From the NCBI RefSeq assembly GCF_020010925.1, contig NZ_JAGJBZ010000003.1:62001-126000 (forward strand): a stretch of 64,000 nucleotides of DNA, given 5' to 3'. This stretch comes from Streptomyces griseiscabiei. GTDB lineage: Bacteria; Actinomycetota; Actinomycetes; Streptomycetales; Streptomycetaceae. The notes under the pieces are model-generated. The model saw only the letters and a program-made list of their open reading frames with translations. It did not search any database and had not been told where the DNA came from. Positions 50,620 through 59,192 of the stretch are shown piece after piece (the first letter of the stretch is position 1; the number at the start of each line of letters is the position of its first letter). The position numbers and the translations under genes were made by a program.

Positions 50620-51672
50620 CTACCGCTGGGTGAGGTGGTCCTCCAGGTCGCCCAGCACCTCGTCGGCCGCGGTCACGCCGAGGCCCAGGTACCAGGTCTC
50701 GTCCGGGACGTCGTACGCGTGACCGGCCTTGACGGCGGAGAGGTTCTTCCACAGCGGGTTGCCCTGGGCCTTGGTCCGGTCGGTGGCCTTCGGGTCGCCG
50801 TACACGCCGGTGAAGATGTAGTCGGCGTCGGCCTGGTCGATGTTCTCGGCGCTGATCTCGGCGGCGAGGTCCTCGATGTCCTGGTTCTTCGGGCGGGGCA
50901 CGCCGACGTCCTTGAGGATGGTGCCGATGAACGAGGCGTTGGCGTAGAGCCGGATCACGCCGTCGGGCATGTAACGCACCATCGAGACGGTCGGCTTGTC
51001 CGCGCCGAGCTTCTTGCCGAGGGTGTCGGCCTTCGCCCGGTACTCCGCCAGGTTCTCCTTCGCCTCCGCGGTCCTGTCGAGGGCGGCGGCGTTGAGGAGG
51101 TAGTTCTCCTTCCAGGTGAAGCCGGGGCGGACGGAGAACACGGTCGGCGCGATCTTCGACAGCTCGTCGTACTTGTCGGCGGCGCGCAGCTGGCTGCCGA
51201 GGATCAGATCGGGCTTCAGCGCGGCGATGGCCTCCAGGTTGAGGCTGTTGATCGTGCCGACGTTCTTCGGGCTGCCCGCGTCCTTGCTCAGATACGACGG
51301 CAGCTCCGGCGACCCCTCGGTCGGCGCGAGCCCGACCGGCTCGATGCCCAGCGAAACAACGTTGTCGAGCTCGCCGACGTCGAGCACGACCACGCGCTTC
51401 GGCTGCGCCTCGATCCTCGTCTCGCCCATGGCGTGCTCGATGGTGCGCGGCCACTCGCCGGGCTCGGCGTCGGTGCCCATCGCGGCGGTCTTCCTCGCGG
51501 CGTCCGCGAAGTCCTTGCCGCCCTTGGCGACGTCCTTCTTCTTGTCGGCGGCCCCGGCGCCGGACCCGGAGCCCGACCCCTCGCCGCCGGAGGTGCCGCC
51601 GCACGCGGTGAGGGCGAGCGCGGAGGCGAGAACGAGGGCTGCGGCGGCGCTGCCGCGGCGGCGGAGGGACAT
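50620..51672 (-). CDS. Iron-siderophore ABC transporter substrate-binding lipoprotein
   Basis: The 350-residue lipoprotein has a lipobox LTAC with Cys24, a Gly/Ser linker and the type III binding fold joined by a long helix: KRVVVLDVGELDNVVSLGIEPVGLAPTEG, IAALKPDLILGSQLRAADKYDELSKIAPTVFSV and YDVPDETWYLGLGVTAADEVL. It captures ferric siderophores at the cell surface. ATG at 51672 has GGGAG at proper spacing. It follows the ATPase gene by 31 bases that contain an iron-box-like sequence, so it may have its own promoter. Confidence 0.93.
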   Translation of the reverse strand: MSLRRRGSAAAALVLASALALTACGGTSGGEGSGSGSGAGAADKKKDVAKGGKDFADAARKTAAMGTDAEPGEWPRTIEHAMGETRIEAQPKRVVVLDVGELDNVVSLGIEPVGLAPTEGSPELPSYLSKDAGSPKNVGTINSLNLEAIAALKPDLILGSQLRAADKYDELSKIAPTVFSVRPGFTWKENYLLNAAALDRTAEAKENLAEYRAKADTLGKKLGADKPTVSMVRYMPDGVIRLYANASFIGTILKDVGVPRPKNQDIEDLAAEISAENIDQADADYIFTGVYGDPKATDRTKAQGNPLWKNLSAVKAGHAYDVPDETWYLGLGVTAADEVLGDLEDHLTQR

Positions 51673-51692
51673 GGGGGCTCCCGTCATAGAAC

Positions 51693-51707
51693 TTAGGTAC
51701 CCCTTAC
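51693..51707 (-). promoter_or_regulatory. Iron-box-like site before the siderophore-binding protein
   Basis: TTAGGTACCCCTTAC holds TTAGG and CCTTA arms around four bases, resembling half of the DmdR/IdeR iron box (TTAGGTTAGGCT form). It overlaps the last codon of the ATPase gene. Match is partial. Confidence 0.4.
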
Positions 51708-52966
51708 TTTATGGGCTTCCTGTGGGCCGGAATGGCGGGGACGGTGTGCTTCCGGACACCTCCCGGCGGGCCCGGCACCACCAGCGGATCACCGGTCACC
51801 GGGTCCGGTACGACGACGGAGGCGAGCCCGAAGACGTCCTGGACGAGGCCGGCGGTGACGATGTCGCCGGGCGGGCCCTGCGCCACGATCCGGCCCGCGC
51901 GCATCGCGATCAGATGGTCGGCGTAGCGGGCGGCCTGGTTGAGGTCGTGCAGCACGGCGACCACGGTCCGGCCCCGCTCCCGGTTCAACTGCCGTACGAG
52001 ATCCAGTACTTCAACCTGGTGGGCGATGTCGAGGTAGGTCGTCGGCTCGTCGAGGAGCAGCAGGTCGGTGTCCTGGGCGAGGGCCATCGCGATCCACACG
52101 CGCTGCCGCTGGCCGCCGGAGAGTTCGTCGACCGGGCGCTCGGCGAGATCGGTGGTCCCGGTGCGCTCCATCGCGTGGGCGACGGCCGCCTCGTCGGCGT
52201 CGGACCACTGCCGCCACCACTTCTGGTGCGGCTGCCGCCCGCGCGAGACCAGGTCGGCGACCGTGATCCCCTCCGGCGGCACCGGGGTCTGCGGCAGCAG
52301 CCCGATCACCTGCGCGATCCGCCGCGTGGGCACGCTCGCCAGCTCCGCCCCGTCCAGCAGCACGGCCCCCCGCCGCGGCTTCAACAACCGCCCCAGCGCC
52401 CGCAACAGCGTCGACTTCCCACACGCGTTCGGCCCCACGATGACGGTGACCTTCCCGTCCGGCACCTCCAGATCCAACTCCTCGACCACCGTCCGCTCCT
52501 CATAGGCAAGCGTGAGCGAACGAGCGACGAGCCGACCGCCGACAGCGGGAGCGCCCTGCTGGACCGGCCCCGCGCCGCCCCGCCCGGCCGGCGCTGCGTC
52601 GTCCTGTCCGGCGGTGCCGGAGGCGTCCCTCTCGGCCGGGCCCGGGGTCTTGTGCTCGCCGGTGCCTGAAGCGCGCGGTCCGGTGGTGTCGGAGGCGTGT
52701 TGCGTGGCGGGGGCTGTGTCGTCCTGCCCGGTGGTGCCGGAGGGGTCCTGCTGGGCCGGACCCGAGCTGTCCCCCGTGGCCGACGCTGCGGCGTCCCGCC
52801 CGGCCGGCGCCGCAGTGTCCCGTTCGGCGGGGCCGGAAGCGTCCCCCTCGGCCGGACCCGCGCCGTCCCGCGCGTCCCGCGCTGGAGTGGTCCGTCCGGT
52901 GGGCCCGGAGGTGGCCCGTGCGGTGGAGGCCGGAGTGTCCGGGTCTGTGGGGTGGTCGGGGGTCAC
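51704..52966 (-). CDS. Iron-siderophore ABC transporter ATP-binding protein with repetitive N-terminal extension
   Basis: The ATPase core (last 270 residues) has Walker A VGPNACGKSTLLRAL, signature LSGGQRQRVWIAMAL, Walker B LLLLDEPTTYLDIAHQ and the H-loop HDLNQAARYADHL, all typical of FepC/FecE. Ahead of it are about 145 residues made of repeats such as GPAERDASG, GPAQQDPSG and GPAERDTAAPAGRDA, rich in Ala, Gly, Asp, Pro, surely disordered. FepC-type ATPases are usually about 270 residues. GTG at 52966 has a perfect GGAGGAA site and overlaps the permease stop by GTGA, so the extension is probably translated. Confidence 0.9.
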   Translation of the reverse strand: MTPDHPTDPDTPASTARATSGPTGRTTPARDARDGAGPAEGDASGPAERDTAAPAGRDAAASATGDSSGPAQQDPSGTTGQDDTAPATQHASDTTGPRASGTGEHKTPGPAERDASGTAGQDDAAPAGRGGAGPVQQGAPAVGGRLVARSLTLAYEERTVVEELDLEVPDGKVTVIVGPNACGKSTLLRALGRLLKPRRGAVLLDGAELASVPTRRIAQVIGLLPQTPVPPEGITVADLVSRGRQPHQKWWRQWSDADEAAVAHAMERTGTTDLAERPVDELSGGQRQRVWIAMALAQDTDLLLLDEPTTYLDIAHQVEVLDLVRQLNRERGRTVVAVLHDLNQAARYADHLIAMRAGRIVAQGPPGDIVTAGLVQDVFGLASVVVPDPVTGDPLVVPGPPGGVRKHTVPAIPAHRKPIK

Positions 52967-54081
52967 GCGGTTCCTCCGGAGCGGTTGCCGCGGGTGCGGA
53001 TGATCAGCCACATCAGATAGGGGGCGCCGACGAGGGCGGTGAAGACGCCGACCGGCAGTTCCAGCGGGGACAGCAGCTTGCGGGCGAGGACATCGGCGAC
53101 GACCACGATCAGCGCGCCCGTGAGCGCCGAGCACACCAGCGGGGTGTGCGGGGTGCGGGTGAGCCGCCGGGCGATCTGCGGGGCGAGCAGGGCCACGAAG
53201 TCGACGGGGCCGGCGGCACCGGTCGCCACGGACGCGAGGACGACCCCGAGGACGCTCAGCCCCAGCCGGACCCGGCCGAGCCGGATGCCGAGCGCGGTGG
53301 CCGTGTCGTCGTCGAACGCCGCGCTCCGCTGCGCGCGGGCCGCCCACAGCAGGAACGGCACGAGCAGCAGCAGGACCGTGGCGAGCGGCGCGGCCTGGTC
53401 GTAGCCACGGCCGTTGAGCGACCCGGTGAGCCACACCTTGGCCTGCTGGGCGACCAGATAGTCCCCCTTGGTGACCAGCAGCCGGGTCAGCGAACCGAGC
53501 GCCACCGAGATGCCGATGCCGACGAGCACGAACCGGGAGGCGCTGAGCCCGCCCCGCCAGGCGAGCAGATAGACGAGCAGCGCGGCGAGCAGCCCGCCCG
53601 CGACGGACACGTACGGCAGCGTGTCGTACGAGGTGAGCCCGAAGGTCATCGCGGCGACCGTCGCCGCGCCCGCGCCATGGGTCACCCCGATGACGTCGGG
53701 GCTGGCGAGCGGATTGCGGGCCATGGTCTGGATCAGCGCCCCGGCCAGCCCGAACGCGACCCCGACGAGCAGCCCGGTCACCAGCCGGGGCAGCCGCAGC
53801 GTCCCCACGACCAGTTCGTCGGGGCTCGGCAGCCCGAACAGCACCCGTACGACCTCGGACGGCGGGACGAAGGCCTCCCCGACACACAGCGAGACGACCA
53901 CCGCGCCCGCGAGCAGCACCCCGAGCACCCCGGCCACCACGAGGGCCCGCCGGTGCACCAGGAAACTGCTCCCGCGGCCGGCCCGCACGACGAGATGCCC
54001 GGCGGGCCGCACGGAACGGGCGCCGGAGCCGGAGGGGGTGCCGGAAGCCGCCGCGGCCTGCGGGTCGTCGACGTACGTCAT
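52963..54081 (-). CDS. Iron-siderophore ABC transporter permease (FepG-like)
   Basis: The 372-residue permease has about nine to ten membrane segments and the FecCD signature RLPRLVTGLLVGVAFGLAGALIQTMARNPLASPDVIG, with VTGAAGPVDFVALLAPQIAR and a C-terminal TALVGAPYLMWLIIRTR. It works as a heterodimer with the upstream permease. ATGA and GTGA overlaps tie it to both neighbours. The N-terminal 40 residues are a Ser/Gly/Arg-rich cytoplasmic stretch. Confidence 0.95.
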   Translation of the reverse strand: MTYVDDPQAAAASGTPSGSGARSVRPAGHLVVRAGRGSSFLVHRRALVVAGVLGVLLAGAVVVSLCVGEAFVPPSEVVRVLFGLPSPDELVVGTLRLPRLVTGLLVGVAFGLAGALIQTMARNPLASPDVIGVTHGAGAATVAAMTFGLTSYDTLPYVSVAGGLLAALLVYLLAWRGGLSASRFVLVGIGISVALGSLTRLLVTKGDYLVAQQAKVWLTGSLNGRGYDQAAPLATVLLLLVPFLLWAARAQRSAAFDDDTATALGIRLGRVRLGLSVLGVVLASVATGAAGPVDFVALLAPQIARRLTRTPHTPLVCSALTGALIVVVADVLARKLLSPLELPVGVFTALVGAPYLMWLIIRTRGNRSGGTA

Positions 54082-55079
54082 GCCGCCACCGCCTTCCTCC
54101 GTACCAGGACGATCAGGAACGGCACGCCCGCCAGCGCGGTCATGACGGCGACCGGGACCTCGGCGGGCCGTACGACGACACGGCCGAGGACGTCGGCGAG
54201 CAGGAGCATCACCGGGCCGAGCAGCGCGGCCATCGGCAGCAGCGTCCGGTGGCCGGGGCCGACGAGGGCGCGGGCGATGTGCGGGACGGCGAGGCCGACG
54301 AAGGCGATGGGCCCGGCCGCGGCGACGGCGGCACCCGTGAGCACGGTCGCGCCCAGCGCCCCGGACGCCCGCAGCAGCGCCACATTGCGGCCGAGGCCCC
54401 GCGCGATGTCGTCGCCCAGCGCGAGCGCGTCCAGCCCGCGGGCCATGGCCAGGACCAGCAGCAGCCCGGCGAGCAGGAACGGCCAGACCTGACCGGCGAT
54501 CGACGCGTCCCGCCCGCTGACCGACCCGACGTCCCAGAACCGGAACTCGTCCAGCGCCCGCGCGTTCGTCGTGAGGATCGCCGAGACGACGGAGGCGAGG
54601 AACGCGTTCATCGCCGCCCCGGCCAGCGCCAGCTTCACCGGCGACACGCCCCCGCGCCCCCCGCCGGCGACCGCGTAGATACAGACCGCCGCGATCCCGG
54701 CGCCCGCGAAGGCGTACCAGACGTATCCGGTCAGGGTGTGCGTGCCGAGGAAGGCGATGGCGCAGACGACGCCCAGCGAGGCGCCCTGGCTGATGCCGAG
54801 GATGCCGGGCTCGGCGATCGGGTTGCGGGCGATGCCCTGCAGCACCGTGCCCGCGACGGCCAGCGCGGCGCCGACGAGTACACCGATGACGGTCCGCGGC
54901 ACCCGCAGCGCCCGGACGACCTGGGCGTCGTCGCTCGTGCCGCCGTGGACCAGCGCGTCCCACACCGCGGAGGGCGGGATCGTACGACTGCCCACGGCGA
55001 GGCTGAGCAGCACGGCCAGTGACAACAGGACCAGGGCGGCGACCAGCCAGCCGACACGGCGACCCACGACTCCCGACAC
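54078..55079 (-). CDS. Iron-siderophore ABC transporter permease (FepD-like)
   Basis: The 333-residue permease carries RVPRTVIGVLVGAALAVAGTVLQGIARNPIAEPGILGI and AAAGPIAFVGLAVPHIARAL, the FecCD family signature, in a multi-spanning protein ending FLIVLVRRK. It is the first gene of the operon. GTG at 55079 was preferred because GGAGAAGG lies just upstream; GTG at 55094 is five codons longer. An iron-box-like site lies upstream of the start, consistent with control by iron through DmdR/IdeR. Confidence 0.94.
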   Translation of the reverse strand: MSGVVGRRVGWLVAALVLLSLAVLLSLAVGSRTIPPSAVWDALVHGGTSDDAQVVRALRVPRTVIGVLVGAALAVAGTVLQGIARNPIAEPGILGISQGASLGVVCAIAFLGTHTLTGYVWYAFAGAGIAAVCIYAVAGGGRGGVSPVKLALAGAAMNAFLASVVSAILTTNARALDEFRFWDVGSVSGRDASIAGQVWPFLLAGLLLVLAMARGLDALALGDDIARGLGRNVALLRASGALGATVLTGAAVAAAGPIAFVGLAVPHIARALVGPGHRTLLPMAALLGPVMLLLADVLGRVVVRPAEVPVAVMTALAGVPFLIVLVRRKAVAA

Positions 55080-55114
55080 GGACCCTTCTCCCACACTTTC
55101 CGCACTCAGGCAGC

Positions 55115-55128
55115 TGAGGCTTGCCTAA
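55115..55128 (-). promoter_or_regulatory. Iron-box-like site before the siderophore uptake operon
   Basis: TGAGGCTTGCCTAA (on the minus strand TTAGGCAAGCCTCA) is a near-perfect palindrome close to the core of the actinobacterial iron box. It lies 36 bases upstream of the first permease start, well placed for iron repression. Confidence 0.7.
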
Positions 55129-55207
55129 GCGTACGTGGTGGGAGAAGGGTGCCATTCCTGCCGGGTGCTGAGGAGCTCAGGAGGTCAGGTGCCCGTGCGC
55201 TCGGGGC

Positions 55208-55804
55208 TCAGAGGCCGAACTCCTGCGGAGAGAGGTTGAGGACCGCGCACGCCTCGCGCAGCACCTGCTCCTCGGTCTGCGCGATGTACCCGTCCGCGCC
55301 CGCGATCACGAAACCGGTCTGGACGACCGCCCGCGCCTCCGTCGGCTTCTTCGCGGCCTTGGCGATCTCCTGCATGGCCTCGGCCTTGCCCTGCTGGAAG
55401 TTGCGGGTCAGCGACTCGACGTGCTTGTGGAAGCGCTGCCGCAGCTGGTCGGCCGGGAAGTTCTGCAGGACGTCGTTGTTCAGGATCAGCGACTCGACGT
55501 GCTGCTGCTCGGCCGGGTCCACCTGTCCGTCGGCGGCGGCCACCAGGGCGCACATGGCCATGCTGGCGTCCCGGTACGCCCCGCTCTTCAGCTCCGTCTT
55601 GAGGGAGGTGAGCTGGGACTTGAGCGCGCTCACCAGCTGGGCCTTCGACCCGCCGCCGGACCGCCCGGATCCCGAGGACCCGCCGGTGCCCGTCGACCCC
55701 AGGGGCCCCGCGCCCGGCCTGCCGTGTCCGCTGCCGCCCCGCGCTCCCTGCGCCTGCTGCTGCAGACCCTTGGCCTGGTCCTTGATCCGATCCCACATCG
55801 CCAT
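55208..55804 (-). CDS. TerB-family (tellurite resistance-like) protein
   Basis: The 198-residue protein has an N-terminal low-complexity Gly/Ser region (RGGSGHGRPGAGPLGSTGTGGSSGSGRSGGG) and a C-terminal TerB helical domain: ALKSQLTSLKTELKSGAYRDASMAMCALVAAADGQVDPAEQQHVESLILNND and a second repeat with VQTGFVIAGADGYIAQTEEQVLREACAVLNLSPQEF. The Asp-containing loops (AADGQVD, GADGYIA) could bind a metal as in TerB. Cytoplasmic; tellurite resistance itself is not implied. The start at 55804 has GAGG upstream. Confidence 0.9.
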   Translation of the reverse strand: MAMWDRIKDQAKGLQQQAQGARGGSGHGRPGAGPLGSTGTGGSSGSGRSGGGSKAQLVSALKSQLTSLKTELKSGAYRDASMAMCALVAAADGQVDPAEQQHVESLILNNDVLQNFPADQLRQRFHKHVESLTRNFQQGKAEAMQEIAKAAKKPTEARAVVQTGFVIAGADGYIAQTEEQVLREACAVLNLSPQEFGL

Positions 55805-55959
55805 GCGTGCCACCTCGGCTTCAGCCCGTGTCGTGCCGGTCGTTCCGGTCGTCCGCGTGCGTTCCGCACGTCTTCCTGTGAACGGCTCCTACCCCCTCAG
55901 GAGTTCCACGGACGACCTGGCCCCCGTGCGACGCGGTTCGTGGCGGCCCCGAACCGGTC

Positions 55960-57567
55960 TCAGCGACCGCCGTTGCCCTTCGCGGGCGCGCGGCGGCGGC
56001 CCTGGCCGGGACGGCTCCGGCGGCTCCGCGACGCCGAGGGGCGGGCGGGCGGCTGCTCGGTGACCGGCGGGGCGAGGACGACCGGGACACCCGAGGGGGC
56101 CTGGGCGCCGGTGATGCGGTTGAGGTCGGCGTCGCCGGAGCGGACCCGGGTGGTCGTCGGGGTGATCCCGGCGACGGCCATCAGCCGGGTGACGTCCCGG
56201 CGCTGGTGCGGCAGGACGAGGGTGACGACGGTGCCGGACTCGCCGGCGCGGGCCGTACGGCCGCCCCGGTGGAGGTAGTCCTTGTGGTCGCCCGGCGGGT
56301 CGACGTTGACGACGAGGTCGAGGTCGTCGATGTGGATGCCGCGCGCCGCGACGTTCGTGGCGACCAGGGCCGTCACATCGCCGTCCTTGAACTGCTTCAG
56401 GGCCCGGTTGCGCTGCGACTGCGACTTGCCGCCGTGCAGCGCGGCGGCCCGCACACCGACCGCCAGCAGCTTCTTGACCAGCCGGTCCGTCGCGTGCTTG
56501 CTGTCCAGGAACATGATGACCCGGCCGTCGCGGGCGGCGATCTCGGTGGTCGTGGCGTGCTTGTCGTCGTCCTCGATGTGCAGCACGTGGTGGTCCATCG
56601 TGGTGACCGCGCCCGCGGACGGGTCGACGGAGTGGACGACGGGGTCGTGCAGGTAGTCGCGGACCAGCCGGTCCACGTTACGGTCCAGGGTCGCGGAGAA
56701 CAGCAGTCGCTGGCCGTCGGGCCGGACCTGGTCGAGGAGTGCGGTGACCTGTGGCATGAAGCCCATGTCGGCCATCTGGTCGGCCTCGTCGAGGACGGTG
56801 ATGGCGACCCGGTCCAGCCGGCAGTCGTCACGGTCTATGAGGTCCTTGAGGCGGCCGGGGGTGGCGACGACGACCTCGGCGCCGCCGCGCAGCGCGCTCG
56901 CCTGCCGGCCGATCGACATGCCGCCGACCACGGTCGCGAGCCGCAGCCGCAGCGCGCGGGCGTACGGGGTGAGGGCGTCGGTGACCTGCTGGGCCAGTTC
57001 CCGGGTGGGGACGAGGACGAGTGCCAGCGGCTGCCGGGGCTCGGCCCGCTGTCCGGCGGTACGGGCCAGCAGCGCGAGGCCGAAGGCGAGGGTCTTGCCC
57101 GAGCCGGTGCGGCCCCGGCCGAGGACGTCCCGTCCGGCCAGTGAGTTCGGCAGCGTCGCCGCCTGGATGGGGAACGGCTCGGTCACACCCTCGGCGCCGA
57201 GTGTCTCCAGCAGCCGCGCGGGCAGTCCCAGTTCACCGAACGCCTCGACCGCGGGCAGCGCGGGCGTCACGGTGACGGGCAGCGCGAACTCGCCGCCGAC
57301 GACGGCCACGGGGGCGCGCCCACCGCGCCGGCCGCCCCGCCCGTTCCTGGGCGAGCCGTTCTTCGAGGCACCGGCCGACTTCGCGGCTCCGCCCCTCGAT
57401 GTGCCGCTCTTCGGAGCTCCGGTCCCGGACCCCGTCCCCTGGGCGCGGGCGCGGTTGCCTCGCGCCGTGCCGGCGGCGGTGGAGCCCTTGTCCGTGCGCG
57501 CGGCCGAGCCCTTCTCCGTGCGGGAGCGGGAGGAGCTGCTGTCGTTCGTACGAGCCGTGCGGTTCAT
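55960..57567 (-). CDS. DEAD-box RNA helicase (paralogue 2)
   Basis: The 535-residue helicase has the same core as paralogue 1 (GRTGSGKT, PTRELAQQ, VLDEADQMADMGF, LLFSATL, ATNVAARGIHI, HRGGRTARAG) but a longer disordered N-terminus of about 85 residues rich in Ser, Lys, Arg, Gly (SSSSRSRTEKGSAARTDKG, GNRARAQGTGSGTG). That region may bind RNA. A basic C-terminal tail follows (SRSRRSRPGQGRRRAPAKG). GAGGAAGG precedes ATG at 57567. It follows the second cold-shock gene across a terminator and shares long identical DNA stretches with paralogue 1. Confidence 0.95.
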   Translation of the reverse strand: MNRTARTNDSSSSRSRTEKGSAARTDKGSTAAGTARGNRARAQGTGSGTGAPKSGTSRGGAAKSAGASKNGSPRNGRGGRRGGRAPVAVVGGEFALPVTVTPALPAVEAFGELGLPARLLETLGAEGVTEPFPIQAATLPNSLAGRDVLGRGRTGSGKTLAFGLALLARTAGQRAEPRQPLALVLVPTRELAQQVTDALTPYARALRLRLATVVGGMSIGRQASALRGGAEVVVATPGRLKDLIDRDDCRLDRVAITVLDEADQMADMGFMPQVTALLDQVRPDGQRLLFSATLDRNVDRLVRDYLHDPVVHSVDPSAGAVTTMDHHVLHIEDDDKHATTTEIAARDGRVIMFLDSKHATDRLVKKLLAVGVRAAALHGGKSQSQRNRALKQFKDGDVTALVATNVAARGIHIDDLDLVVNVDPPGDHKDYLHRGGRTARAGESGTVVTLVLPHQRRDVTRLMAVAGITPTTTRVRSGDADLNRITGAQAPSGVPVVLAPPVTEQPPARPSASRSRRSRPGQGRRRAPAKGNGGR

Positions 57568-57601
57568 GGGGACCTTCCTCGATGCGGCGGCGCCTGTCGC
57601 A

Positions 57602-57646
57602 CATGAGCCGGGGCCCGCACCCTTCGGGCGCGGGCCCCGGCTCATG
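57602..57646 (-). terminator. Terminator of cold-shock gene 2
   Basis: A 17-bp perfect stem, 57602-57618 with 57630-57646 (core AGCCGGGGCCCGC with GCGGGCCCCGGCT), and an 11-base loop lie between the cold-shock gene and the helicase, as at the first locus. The GGGGCCCGC core is shared with that terminator. Confidence 0.88.
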
Positions 57647-57661
57647 CGTTAAGCGTCAGCG

Positions 57662-57865
57662 TCAGGCGGGAACGATGTTCTCGGCCTGGGGGCCCTTCTG
57701 GCCCTGCGTGACGTCGAAGGTGACCTTCTGGCCTTCCTGAAGCTCACGGAAGCCGGAGGTGGCGATGTTCGAGTAGTGGGCGAAGACGTCGGGGCCGCCA
57801 CCCTCCTGCTCGATGAAGCCGAAGCCCTTTTCCGAGTTGAACCACTTCACGGTGCCGGATGCCAT
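57662..57865 (-). CDS. Cold-shock domain protein (paralogue 2)
   Basis: The 67-residue protein ([40 protein letters not shown]) differs from paralogue 1 at about eleven positions and keeps both RNP motifs. It binds RNA as a chaperone, probably in the cold. The ATG has AGGGAG upstream. It has a long leader with a strong hairpin and shares an upstream box with the other cold-shock gene. Confidence 0.97.
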   Translation of the reverse strand: MASGTVKWFNSEKGFGFIEQEGGGPDVFAHYSNIATSGFRELQEGQKVTFDVTQGQKGPQAENIVPA

Positions 57866-58218
57866 GCTGAAACTCCCTTGATGCAGTGCCCGGAGCCCAC
57901 ACTTTGCGGACCCGGTGTCGCAGCACGGTTCGACCCGACGGGAAGATCTGAAAAGTCCCGGAAAGCCCCGGAAACAACAAAGAGTGCTCGTCGACGGAAG
58001 GTCGAAGAGCACTCAGAAGCCTCTGGTAACCAAAACTGCCACTTCATGTCAAGGTAGCACAGGCTCGGGGTGTGCGGTGTGAGACACCGGACACCCCGAG
58101 CGAAAATCTGTGCCGGGATTTCCACGGCCGGTGCGTGCGCGGCCGAGTGCCGGACCGGGCGGACAGGGGAAAAAGTCGGTCCGCTACGCCGGCCGGGTGA
58201 AGCGCGGGCCGCCCGTCC
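57866..58218 (-). promoter_or_regulatory. Long leader and promoter region of cold-shock gene 2
   Basis: On the minus strand the region carries GTGCTACCTTGACATG and GCAGTTTTGGTTACC near 58060-58025, the same box as upstream of cold-shock gene 1, with TTGACA as a possible -35. The leader then has a 13-pair hairpin (57982-57995 with 58001-58014, one mismatch, GGAAG loop). About 165 bases separate the box from the start codon. The stretch 58084-58218 shows nothing further. Confidence 0.6.
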
Positions 58219-59016
58219 TCACCCGGCGGCCCCGGGCCAGGACGGCGGCGGCTGCTGCGGAGCCGGGGGCTGCGGGGCCGGCGGTTGGGCCGGCGGGTAC
58301 GGCTGGGCGGGTCCGGGGAAGGCCGGTCCCGGGAAGGCGGGGCCGGGGGCCGCGGCGCCGGCGGGGCGACGGGTGGCGAGGGTGGTGGTCACGGTCGCGC
58401 CGAGGGCCAGCAGGCAGGCGACGGCCAGCAGATAGAAGCCGGCGCCGAAGGTGGTGGTCCGGCCCTCCCCGTCCCACTGGGTGTCGTTGAACGCCTCCGT
58501 CAGCACCGACAGCGTCGTGCCGAGGAGCAGGACCGCGCCTGCGACACCGAGCGCGGGGCCCAGCGGGAGCCGGCGGGCGCGGCCGGTCAGCAGGAGCACG
58601 GCGGCGGCCACCGCGGCCAGGGCGCCGAGGAGCAGCAGGAGGCCGGAGAACTGCGTGACCGACTCCATCTCCCCGCCGATGTCCCCGCTGGTGTACGACC
58701 ACGCCTTCGCGACGGTCTCGTAGACCGGCTCCTCCTCGTCGCCGAGGTGCTGCACCGACTTGTCCAGCGTGGCGAAGGAACTGCCCACGGCGAGGAGGGC
58801 GCCCGGTATCAGCAGCGCGCCGGAGGTGCGGTCGGCCGCCGCCGCCGGGTCCCCGGGTGGGGCGGCGGGTCTGCCGTAGCCGGTGGGCGGCGTGGTCGCG
58901 TAGGGAGGGGGCGCCCCGTGCTGCGGGGGCGGGGCCCAGCCGGGCGCGGGCGTCGTCGGCTGGGGCGAAGGGGCGGGCTGGCCCGTGTACGGGCCGGACT
59001 GCGTCGGTTCCGTCAT
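58219..59016 (-). CDS. Membrane protein with Pro-rich ends
   Basis: The 265-residue product has a Pro/Gly-rich N-terminal 60 residues (SPQPTTPAPGWAPPPQHGAPPP), four hydrophobic segments (LLIPGALLAVGSSF, FSGLLLLLGALAAVAAAVLLL, LGVAGAVLLLGTTLSVL, FYLLAVACLLALGATVTTTL) and a Pro-rich tail (PAQPYPPAQPPAPQPPAPQQ). The ends look disordered. Such proteins are common in actinomycetes, with no assigned function. The start at 59016 has a poorly spaced GGAAG; 59049 is the alternative. It is divergent from the TPR-like gene. Confidence 0.7.
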   Translation of the reverse strand: MTEPTQSGPYTGQPAPSPQPTTPAPGWAPPPQHGAPPPYATTPPTGYGRPAAPPGDPAAAADRTSGALLIPGALLAVGSSFATLDKSVQHLGDEEEPVYETVAKAWSYTSGDIGGEMESVTQFSGLLLLLGALAAVAAAVLLLTGRARRLPLGPALGVAGAVLLLGTTLSVLTEAFNDTQWDGEGRTTTFGAGFYLLAVACLLALGATVTTTLATRRPAGAAAPGPAFPGPAFPGPAQPYPPAQPPAPQPPAPQQPPPSWPGAAG

Positions 59017-59192
59017 CTTCCGATGGTAGAGAGCGGAGATCGTGTGCATAAGGTGAACTGCACTGCCAGAAAGGGCAGTTGGGGATAGAGTGCTCGGCCT
59101 TTCCGCCGGCTCGCCCGCCGGTCGTCATATCGGATCCGCATACGTCCATCTCGAACCATCACTGTGCGACCAAAATTCGTTACTCTCCGGCC

